A DNA stretch of 6,559 bases, from contig JADFQH010000174.1 of the NCBI GenBank assembly GCA_022561895.1, positions 1 to 6,559 of the forward strand, read 5' to 3'. This DNA is from Methanobacteriota archaeon (GTDB lineage: Archaea > Halobacteriota > Halobacteria > Halobacteriales > Halalkalicoccaceae). Within the stretch, counting starts at the first letter, position 1, and every line of letters starts with the position of its first letter. A model generated the notes under the pieces. The model was not told the origin of the DNA. It saw nothing but the letters and a program-made list of their open reading frames with translations, and did no database searches. The position numbers and the translations under genes are program-made. This document shows positions 1 through 5,666 of this stretch, one piece after another.

Positions 1-1209
1 TTCGCGGTGATCTTCGTCCCGCTCGTGATCGTCATCGCCCTCCTTACCGCGGCGGCGTGGTTCTCGCTTGGACTCCCCCTCTCGGGAGCGATTCTGATCG
101 GTGTCTCAGTGTTAGTGATCTCGTGTCCGTGCTCTCTGGGGATCGCAACCCCGCTCGCACTCGCCTCGGGGACCCACGAGGCCTCAGAACAGCGAATCCT
201 CTTACTGAACTCGAACATCTTAGAACGGATCACCGACTCGGAGGTGATCGTCTTCGACAAAACTGGCACGCTCACCACAGGCGAAATGAGCGTCGAGCGG
301 ACGATTCCCGCAGAGGGTGAGAAAAAGGAGGACGTGCTCGCCTACGCCGCAGCCGTCGAGGGCCGCTCGAGCCATCCCGTCGGCGAGGCGATTGCTGAAG
401 TAGCTGGCGAGGTCGGACTCGCGGTCAGCGACTTCGAGCGCGGACCGCGCGGAGTCTCGGCGACCGTCGAGGGCCATCGAGTGACCGTCGGCCATCCGAG
501 CGTCTTCGAGACGGAGTGGGAGGTCCCCGCGTCCGTTTCCGAGGCGATCGAGGGGGCCTTCTCGGCGGACACTCATCCAACCGTGGTCGGCTGGGACGGC
601 GTGGCTCGGGGAGTAATCACGATCCGGGACACACCAAGAGAGGGCTGGAAGAGCGTCGTCTCGGAGCTCGCGAGCGAGGGTCGAACAATCGTCGTGCTGA
701 CGGGCGACGACGAGCGCATGGCGAAGCGATTTTCCGAACATTCCGAGGTGGACGACGTTTTTGCGGGCGTGCGCCCCGAGTCCAAGGAGGCGATCATTGG
801 CCGACTGCGTGCGGAGGGGACGACGACGATGATCGGCGACGGGACGAACGACGCACCCGCCCTCGCCAGTGCGGATCTCGGGATCGCCATGTCGAGTGGA
901 ACTGAGATCGCGATGGACGCCGCCGACGCGGTCGTGATCGATAACGACCTTTCTGCGATCCCCGAGATCTTCGAGATCGCGCGTTCGACCAAAAAGCGAA
1001 TCCGCCAGAACCTCGGCTGGGCGATCGGCTACAACCTCATCGCGATCCCGCTTGCGGTGCTTGGCTACATCAACCCGCTGATCGCCGCGGTGATCATGGC
1101 GATCAGCAGTTTGATCGTCGTCGCGAACTCCGGGCGGCGATCGTTGCCGTGGTTCGAGAGCGATGGAGAGGCGGATGCCAGTGTGGGAAGTTCGCCATCT
1201 CGGGCGTAA
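1..1209 (+). CDS. copA: Cu(I)-exporting P1B-type ATPase, C-terminal part (5' end outside window)
   Basis: ATP-driven heavy-metal pump of the cytoplasmic membrane, most likely exporting Cu(I). The frame is open from base 1, so the gene begins upstream; the GTG at 7 is internal, inside a membrane helix. Residue numbers count from that GTG codon. In order: the metal-binding CPC at 40-42, phosphorylation motif DKTGT at 84-88 (Asp84), nucleotide-domain HP at 123-124 (in SSHPVG), a TGDD segment at 232-235, hinge GDGTNDAP at 277-284, and two last helices carrying YN (342-343) and MxxSS (364-368). CPC with YN and MxxSS is the signature known for the Cu(I) subgroup (IB-1), not the Zn/Cd or CPH groups; the copper call rests on this. 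The missing upstream part should hold the first six helices, the actuator domain and any N-terminal metal-binding domain. Only 1 of 22 Arg codons is AGA/AGG. It converges with the DUF433 gene, 6 bp between stops. Confidence 0.93.
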   Translation, partial: FAVIFVPLVIVIALLTAAAWFSLGLPLSGAILIGVSVLVISCPCSLGIATPLALASGTHEASEQRILLLNSNILERITDSEVIVFDKTGTLTTGEMSVERTIPAEGEKKEDVLAYAAAVEGRSSHPVGEAIAEVAGEVGLAVSDFERGPRGVSATVEGHRVTVGHPSVFETEWEVPASVSEAIEGAFSADTHPTVVGWDGVARGVITIRDTPREGWKSVVSELASEGRTIVVLTGDDERMAKRFSEHSEVDDVFAGVRPESKEAIIGRLRAEGTTTMIGDGTNDAPALASADLGIAMSSGTEIAMDAADAVVIDNDLSAIPEIFEIARSTKKRIRQNLGWAIGYNLIAIPLAVLGYINPLIAAVIMAISSLIVVANSGRRSLPWFESDGEADASVGSSPSRA

Positions 1210-1215
1210 CGTCTC

Positions 1216-1509
1216 TCAGGTCGTATCGGGCGAGACACCCGTAGGGCGGTTGATCTCTTTTCGGAACTCTGCAATAGCGCGCTCACGTTCGTCGTTCACC
1301 TCGCGCATTTCACGTGGATGGTCGTGGTAGTACGCGAGGTCGTGATAAACATCAGACACGTCGAGATCGTACCGGTCGGCGATCCCTTCGGGATCTTCGC
1401 CCCGTTTTTCTATGAGGGCGTACAGTTGGCGAACGCTGATTCGTCGGCCGCGGATATGTGGTTCGCTCATGCGGTCACGAGCGATCCGCCGTGTATCACG
1501 TTCGGCCAT
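1216..1509 (-). CDS. DUF433 domain protein (VapB-like antitoxin-type fold), orphan
   Basis: A 97-residue soluble, charged protein. Residues 17-26 (PHIRGRRISV) and the following helices to about residue 68, with a DPEGIADRYDLDVSDVYHDL-like segment and then AYYHDHPREM, match my recollection of DUF433. That family is a small helix-turn-helix-like domain often found as the antitoxin-like partner of a PIN-like (DUF5615) protein. I see no such partner here: the left neighbour is the copper ATPase on the other strand, and the right neighbour is the sulfurtransferase. The role is therefore unknown; a DNA-binding or regulatory function is inference. An in-frame ATG at 1542 would add 11 residues (MLLQLGIDRV...), but these do not resemble the family, and a TTTT-containing element lies 26-29 nt upstream of the 1509 ATG, so a leaderless start at 1509 is preferred. 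The C-terminal tail after residue 70 is charged and probably helical. Confidence 0.8.
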   Translation of the reverse strand: MAERDTRRIARDRMSEPHIRGRRISVRQLYALIEKRGEDPEGIADRYDLDVSDVYHDLAYYHDHPREMREVNDERERAIAEFRKEINRPTGVSPDTT

Positions 1510-1533
1510 AGCTACCCTATCGATGCCCAACTG

Positions 1534-1543
1534 CAAAAGCATA
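1534..1543 (-). promoter_or_regulatory. Weak TATA-like element for the DUF433 gene
   Basis: On the minus strand this reads ATGCTTTTG within a less AT-rich background, 25-34 nt upstream of the ATG at 1509. That is the expected spacing for a TATA box driving a leaderless haloarchaeal transcript. It overlaps the alternative upstream ATG at 1542, which would make that start unusable. The match to a TATA consensus is poor, so this is mainly a spacing argument. Confidence 0.25.
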
Positions 1544-1590
1544 CTGTACGTCTCGTTTCGAGTGAGACTGGTAACAATCGCGGTCCATTT

Positions 1591-1616
1591 GAGAAGGGGG
1601 TATTCCGCTCCTTCTC
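1591..1616 (-). terminator. Hairpin downstream of the sulfurtransferase gene
   Basis: A perfect 7-bp inverted repeat, GAGAAGG (1591-1597) and CCTTCTC (1610-1616), with a 12-nt loop. It starts 15 nt past the sulfurtransferase stop and lies between that gene and DUF433 on the same strand. No T-run follows it on the minus strand, so intrinsic termination is uncertain. It could also be an RNA-processing structure or an unrelated repeat. Confidence 0.3.
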
Positions 1617-1631
1617 AGCGCCGAGCCCCGC

Positions 1632-2489
1632 TTACTCGCCCGTCTCGATCGGCGCGCGGATCATGCTGCCCCATTCGGTCCACGAGCCGTCGTAGTTCTG
1701 AACCGAGTTATATCCCAACAACTCGTGGAGCGTAAACCACGTAATCGAGGAACGTTCGCCGATCCGGCAGTACGCAATGACGTTCTCGTCGTCGGTTACA
1801 CCTTGGTCATCATAGAAGTCCTGTAGCTCCTCGCGGGTTTTGAACGTCCCGTCGTCGTTGACGTTGTTGCTCCACGGAATGGACTGTGCACCGGGGATGT
1901 GACCCGCACGGCGGGCGGTTTCCTCGCTTCCCTCGGGTGCGATAATCTCCCCGCGGAACTCCTCGGGCGAGCGGACATCGACGAGCGGGAGACCCCCCTC
2001 GGAGGCCTCCTCGACGTTCTGTCGGTAGGTCCGAATGTCCTCGTCGGGACCGCTTGCAGTGTAGGTCCGTTCGGGGAAATCCGGCTCGTCTGTCGTCGTC
2101 TCGTAGTCGTTGTCGAGCCAGTACTTTCGTCCACCATCGAGCAGGTAGACCTCCTCGTGGCCGTAGTACTTGAACTGCCAGTAGGTGTAAGCCGCCCACT
2201 GGTTCCACTCGTCGCCATACAGAACTACCGTGGAATCCTCGGTGATCCCGCGCGAACCCATCAGCTCCTCGAACTGGTCTTTCTTCAGGAGATCCCGTTC
2301 GTGGGGGTCCTGAAGCTCGTCGGTCCATCGAAAGCCGATGGCGTTCGGGATGTGGCCCTGGGCATAGGACTCGTCGTATTCGATGTCGGCCTCGACGAGT
2401 CGGTATTCGGGATCGTCGTTCCCGAACGCCTCTAAATTCTCTTCCACCCAATCGGCAGTGACGAGTGCGTCTTTGGCGTAGTCAGTCAT
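1632..2489 (-). CDS. Two-domain thiosulfate sulfurtransferase (rhodanese)
   Basis: A 285-residue cytoplasmic enzyme of the tandem rhodanese type, transferring sulfane sulfur from thiosulfate (or 3-mercaptopyruvate in related enzymes) to an acceptor. The N-terminal rhodanese domain (about 8-135) has AQGHIPNAIGFRW at 43-55 but no Cys where a catalytic loop would be (around YGDEWNQWAA, 91-100), so it is a structural domain. The C-terminal domain (about 150-280) has VDVRSPEEFRG (170-180), AGHIPGAQSIPW (195-206) and the active-site loop CRIGERSS, with Cys241 the only cysteine in the protein. This one-active-Cys tandem layout and the length are normal for the family. The basic CRxGxT loop typical of thiosulfate-specific enzymes is replaced by CRIGERSS, so the physiological donor cannot be told from sequence. 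It is very acidic (about 65 D/E, 22 K/R), as expected of a haloarchaeal cytosolic protein. The start is the first ATG after an 87-bp gap; no Shine-Dalgarno or clear TATA box is visible before it. Confidence 0.93.
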   Translation of the reverse strand: MTDYAKDALVTADWVEENLEAFGNDDPEYRLVEADIEYDESYAQGHIPNAIGFRWTDELQDPHERDLLKKDQFEELMGSRGITEDSTVVLYGDEWNQWAAYTYWQFKYYGHEEVYLLDGGRKYWLDNDYETTTDEPDFPERTYTASGPDEDIRTYRQNVEEASEGGLPLVDVRSPEEFRGEIIAPEGSEETARRAGHIPGAQSIPWSNNVNDDGTFKTREELQDFYDDQGVTDDENVIAYCRIGERSSITWFTLHELLGYNSVQNYDGSWTEWGSMIRAPIETGE

Positions 2490-2553
2490 GCACGTGGGGA
2501 TAGAACTCCCACCCTATCAGTCCTTGTGGCGGTGGCGGAATACGGGGGTTCCC

Positions 2554-2574
2554 GCAAAAAGAAGAACTTTTTGC
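2554..2574 (-). terminator. Perfect hairpin with T-rich arm after folCP
   Basis: GCAAAAAG (2554-2561) and CTTTTTGC (2567-2574) form a perfect 8-bp stem around a 5-nt loop. It begins 3 nt after the folCP TAG. Read on the folCP strand, the 3' part is CTTCTTTTTGC, giving a run of five Ts like the U-tracts that stop archaeal RNA polymerase. It most likely ends the folCP transcript and separates it from the sulfurtransferase gene 65 nt further on. Confidence 0.6.
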
Positions 2575-2576
2575 CG

Positions 2577-5000
2577 CTACTGGCACTCGTCGGCTGCCTC
2601 GACCGCCCGCACGGCGGCGACGTTTTCGGCCACGTCGTGCACCCGGACGATATTCGCGCCGCGCTCGGCCGCAAGGGTTGTGCCGGCAATCGTTGCCGCC
2701 GTTCGGTTTTCTGACTCTCGATCGACCCGGTCGAACATCGATTTCTGGGAGTGACCAATTAATACGGGACAGGAAAGGGCATGAAGTTCGCCCACTCGAC
2801 CGAGGATCTCGAAGCTTTCAGTCGAACGCTTCCCGAACCCGAGTCCAGGATCGACGATTATGTTCTCCCGATCGAGTCCGGCTTTCTCGGCAAGAAGGAC
2901 TCGTTCTGCGAGATCCGCGATCACGTCTTCGACAACGTCGTCGTACTCGATCTCTCGATCGGGGTCGACCGGCGTATCGAGGCTGTGCATTGCGACGAGT
3001 GGCGCATCGTACTCGGCGGCGACGAAGCGGGTTTCTGGGTCTTCCAAACCCGAAACGTCGTTTACGATGTCCGCACCAGCTTCGAGTGCGGCGCGCGCGA
3101 CCGCGCCCTTCCGGGTGTCGACCGAAATCAGTGCATCGAGATCACGGATCTGCTCGATCACCGGCACGACGCGATCGATTTCCTCCTCGATGGGCACGGG
3201 ATCTGCACCCGGCCGAGTGCTCTCTCCACCGACATCGATGATGTCCGCACCCTCCTCGACCATCCGCTGTGCTCGGACAATCGCGTCCTCGGTCGCCTCA
3301 TAGCGCCCGCCGTCGTGGAAGCTATCGGGTGTCACATTTAAAATTCCCATCACCGCAGTACGCTCCTCCCACGGATAGCCATGAGTCGTCGGTTCAACAC
3401 CGATATCGAGCGCCTCACGGACGTTTCGGGCGACGTCGGGAAGTCCGTACGGCTGGCCTTCTAGCTTCTCACACAGGCGTTTGAACTGCGAAAGCGTCCC
3501 CATCAGAACGGTATCAATGTTCTCGTCGTCCTGATCGTTGAGTCCCGACAGCGCACATTCGCCGCCGAGCGAGAGCATCTCCTCCTTTAGATACTGGGCC
3601 TGTCGGCGCTGAACGCGGGTTTTGAGTACGCGGTGGACGGCTTTCCCGCGCATCCGCCAGACGCCCGCGTCGGTGACGTGCGTGCCTTCGAGGACCTCAC
3701 GAGCGTCATCGAGATCACGTACCCGCTTTTCGATCTCCGTCCGCGTAAAACGGGTACGGGCCTCGGCGACGGTAAAGAGCGACCCGGTGACGAGCACGCA
3801 GTCGTTCGGTCCCGCCTCTTTCAGGGCACGAGAAAGTGCGCCCGAGACGGCTCCACGCGTTTTTACGTCCGAAACCCCGCGGTTTTCGAAGACCCGTGCG
3901 AGCACCTCGCGATCCGCCGCTCGATCGAGATCCGGCTGGGTGCAGACGACGTGATCGAGGTCGGGAAGCGCTTCGGCCATTCCGCGGTGATCCTTCTCGT
4001 GCATTGCGCCGATCACGAGGTGGAGGTCGTCGTACTCAAATCCCGAAAGCGTTTCCGCGAGCGCCTCGCAGGCTCCGGGGTTGTGTGCACCATCGAGGAT
4101 GGTAAGGGGTTCCTCGCCCATCACCTCGAAGCGACCCGGCCAGTGGGCGTTTCGCAGGCCTCGCGCCAGCTCCGTCTCCGAAACCGACGCTACTTGTCGA
4201 GCGAGTGTCGCAGCGATCCCCGCGTTCCGTGCTTGATACTCGCCCAACAGCGGGATTCGTGTTTCGGTTTCCCAGTCGGGACCCGATAGTGAGACCCCCG
4301 CTTCAGTATGGTTCGTCGGGCCGTCGTATGAGACGCTGACATCCCCCTCAGGGCCGACGGTCAGCACGTCGCCCGCCTGCTGTCTGATAGCCGAAAGCGC
4401 CTCACCCTCTGTGGCTGTCACGAGCGGGATCTGAGAAGACGCGACGTGGGCCTTATCGCGGGCGATCTCCTCGACAGTATCCCCCAGAATTCCGGTGTGT
4501 TCGAGCGTGACGCTGGTGACCGCGCTCGCGACCGGATCGACCACGCTGGTGGCGTCATAGCGCCCGCCGATCCCGACCTCTAATACTGCTACGTCCACGT
4601 CACGACGACCGAACTCCCAGAGCGCCATCGTGGTCATCACCTCGAAAAACGTGGGGGCGTTGCCCTCGGCGGCTCGTTCGACCACATGGGGTTTGATCCG
4701 ATCGACGAACGCCGAGAGCGCTCGTTTCGTGATCGGGCGACCGTCGACCTGCACGCGCTCGCGCACGTCATCGAAATGCGGCGAGGTATACAGTCCAACG
4801 GAGAGACCCGACTCGCGAAGGATCGACTCGGTCATCCTCGCCGTGCTCCCCTTGCCGTTCGAGCCAGCGATCTGGACGTACTCGACACCTTCGTGCGGGT
4901 CGTCGAGGTGGCTCAGGAGATCTGCCGTCGACTCCGTGCCGGGCTTCGGACGGAAGCGCCGCAGATCGAAGAGAAAGTTCGCGGCGTCGTGGAACTTCAT
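2577..5000 (-). CDS. folCP: Bifunctional dihydrofolate synthase / dihydropteroate synthase (FolC-FolP fusion)
   Basis: An 807-residue fusion covering two consecutive steps of folate synthesis: the FolP domain joins a pterin pyrophosphate to p-aminobenzoate giving dihydropteroate, and the FolC domain adds glutamate with ATP. The FolC part (about 1-425) shows P-loop GSNGKGST (46-53), TSPH (72-75), TFFEVMTTMA (117-126), EVGIGGRYDATS (141-152), DGAHNPGA (303-310), HEKD (334-337) and VTGSLFTVAEAR (404-415). A linker-like region (about 430-540), with EEMLSLGG (473-480) and MGTLSQFKRL (500-509), resembles the N-terminal extension of long dihydropteroate synthases such as those I recall from clostridia. 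The FolP core follows: MGILNVTPDSFHDGG (551-565), GGESTRPGA (591-599), SVDTRKG (626-632), DPGLGFGK (717-724), GHSQKSM (749-755) and VRVHDV (785-790). All main catalytic motifs are present, so both activities are expected. The fusion is known from haloarchaea. It lies 43 bp after the carbonic anhydrase-like gene, possibly the same transcript. The start at 5000 fits the usual N-terminus (MKFHDAANFLFDLRRF). Confidence 0.96.
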   Translation of the reverse strand: MKFHDAANFLFDLRRFRPKPGTESTADLLSHLDDPHEGVEYVQIAGSNGKGSTARMTESILRESGLSVGLYTSPHFDDVRERVQVDGRPITKRALSAFVDRIKPHVVERAAEGNAPTFFEVMTTMALWEFGRRDVDVAVLEVGIGGRYDATSVVDPVASAVTSVTLEHTGILGDTVEEIARDKAHVASSQIPLVTATEGEALSAIRQQAGDVLTVGPEGDVSVSYDGPTNHTEAGVSLSGPDWETETRIPLLGEYQARNAGIAATLARQVASVSETELARGLRNAHWPGRFEVMGEEPLTILDGAHNPGACEALAETLSGFEYDDLHLVIGAMHEKDHRGMAEALPDLDHVVCTQPDLDRAADREVLARVFENRGVSDVKTRGAVSGALSRALKEAGPNDCVLVTGSLFTVAEARTRFTRTEIEKRVRDLDDAREVLEGTHVTDAGVWRMRGKAVHRVLKTRVQRRQAQYLKEEMLSLGGECALSGLNDQDDENIDTVLMGTLSQFKRLCEKLEGQPYGLPDVARNVREALDIGVEPTTHGYPWEERTAVMGILNVTPDSFHDGGRYEATEDAIVRAQRMVEEGADIIDVGGESTRPGADPVPIEEEIDRVVPVIEQIRDLDALISVDTRKGAVARAALEAGADIVNDVSGLEDPETRFVAAEYDAPLVAMHSLDTPVDPDREIEYDDVVEDVIADLAERVLLAEKAGLDRENIIVDPGLGFGKRSTESFEILGRVGELHALSCPVLIGHSQKSMFDRVDRESENRTAATIAGTTLAAERGANIVRVHDVAENVAAVRAVEAADECQ

Positions 5001-5003
5001 GTA

Positions 5004-5014
5004 GAAAGGAAAAA
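5004..5014 (-). promoter_or_regulatory. Pyrimidine/T-rich tract just before folCP
   Basis: On the minus strand this reads TTTTTCCTTTC and ends 3 nt before the folCP ATG. It is too close to the start to be a TATA box for that gene. It could instead be a U-tract terminator for the upstream carbonic anhydrase-like gene, 29 nt past that stop, or simply an unstructured leader. The sequence does not decide whether the two genes are cotranscribed. Confidence 0.25.
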
Positions 5015-5043
5015 CGGGGTGTGCTTAGGGCTGTCGAAGAACG

Positions 5044-5577
5044 CTATTCCAGCGACTCGCCGGGCCGAACCGTCCCCCGCTCGATCACCTCCGAGTTCGC
5101 GCCATAGGCGCGTGCGTTCTCGATGTAGCGCTCGGCAGCGGCCGTAAAGTCGGTATCCGTGAGTTCCTTGACCGGCTCCGCGGGCGCGCCAGCGACCAGC
5201 GTTCGGGCTGGTACGGTGGTTCCCCCGGTGACAGTGCTGTTTGCCGCGACGATCGCCTCTTCTCCAACAGTTGCCCCATCGAGGACGATCGCACCCATTC
5301 CCACCATGCTTCGCTCCTCGGTTTCGGCGGCATGGACGATCGCGTTGTGGCCGACGGTCGTATGAGAACCGATTTCGGTTCCCTCGTGAAGCGTCGCGTT
5401 GTCCTGTACGTTTGCACCCTCGGACAAGGTAATTGTACCGTGATCGCCCCGCAGCACCGCACCGGGCCAGACGCTCGCCTCGTTTTCGAGTACGACGTCG
5501 CCGATCACGACCGCGCTCTCATCAACGTAGGCCGACTCGGCGATTTCTGGTGCTGTGCCGTCGAAGGATCTGATCAT
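5044..5577 (-). CDS. Gamma-class carbonic anhydrase-like hexapeptide-repeat protein
   Basis: A 177-residue left-handed beta-helix protein of the gamma carbonic anhydrase family (CamH/YrdA-like), probably a cytoplasmic trimer with metal at subunit interfaces. Hexapeptide repeats run from about residue 17 to 130 (AYVDES AVVIGD VVLENE, then a GAIVLDGATVGEEAIVAAN stretch), followed by GAPAEPVKEL and a C-terminal helix (about 138-160). The three expected zinc ligands are His64, His77 and His82; the conserved Arg43, Asp45, Gln58 and Asp59 are also present. The 13-residue spacing from His64 to His77 shows that the acidic loop with the proton-shuttle glutamate of the Methanosarcina Cam type is absent, as in CamH/YrdA proteins. 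Carbonic anhydrase activity is therefore plausible but not assured, since many of these relatives are inactive or uncharacterised. The gene is divergent from the protease gene and 43 bp upstream of folCP. The start is the first ATG after the AT-rich intergenic region and matches the family's usual N-terminus. Confidence 0.9.
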   Translation of the reverse strand: MIRSFDGTAPEIAESAYVDESAVVIGDVVLENEASVWPGAVLRGDHGTITLSEGANVQDNATLHEGTEIGSHTTVGHNAIVHAAETEERSMVGMGAIVLDGATVGEEAIVAANSTVTGGTTVPARTLVAGAPAEPVKELTDTDFTAAAERYIENARAYGANSEVIERGTVRPGESLE

Positions 5578-5602
5578 GCGTAGAAATAAGACACTCCCAT
5601 GT

Positions 5603-5610
5603 CGATAAGG
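5603..5610 (-). promoter_or_regulatory. TATA-like element for the carbonic anhydrase-like gene
   Basis: On the minus strand this reads CCTTATCG, 26-33 nt upstream of the ATG at 5577, the spacing expected for a leaderless archaeal transcript. No Shine-Dalgarno sequence precedes the start, which agrees. The element is short and the surrounding region has other AT-rich candidates (for example CTTATTTC at 5584-5591, too close to the ATG), so the assignment is tentative. Confidence 0.35.
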
Positions 5611-5630
5611 GTGTTGTCAGTATCCGCCAC

Positions 5631-5641
5631 AAAATATTTAA
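5631..5641 (+). promoter_or_regulatory. TATA box for the serine protease gene
   Basis: AAAATATTTAA is the most AT-rich stretch in the intergenic region and lies 26-36 nt before the ATG at 5667. This fits a TATA box positioning transcription start at or just before the start codon, giving a leaderless mRNA. No Shine-Dalgarno motif is visible upstream of 5667. The 89-bp gap from 5578 to 5666 thus seems to hold two divergent promoters. Confidence 0.6.
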
Positions 5642-5666
5642 TGCAGTATGTGAAGAATTGTATTAT

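Noticed and set aside
7..9. GTG at 7 as the true start of the copper ATPase
   Set aside because: The frame is open to base 1 and the codon falls within a transmembrane helix of a protein that must have a large upstream portion.
220..992. Minus-strand open frames opposite the copper ATPase
   Set aside because: The + strand frame carries every P-type ATPase motif; the antisense translations are low-complexity and unrecognisable.
2491..2496. CACGTG palindrome just upstream of the sulfurtransferase ATG
   Set aside because: A 6-bp palindrome is expected by chance in this window, and nothing ties it to a known archaeal regulator.
2781..4289. Long open frames on the + strand opposite folCP (for example 2781-3341 and 3633-4289)
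   Set aside because: They are antisense to a clear FolCP coding region, show no recognisable domain, and are typical shadows in GC-rich DNA.
5591..5614. Imperfect inverted repeat (ACACTCCC ... AAGGGTGT) in the divergent intergenic region
   Set aside because: Only about four contiguous pairs plus mismatches; too weak to call an operator although its place between two promoters is suggestive.
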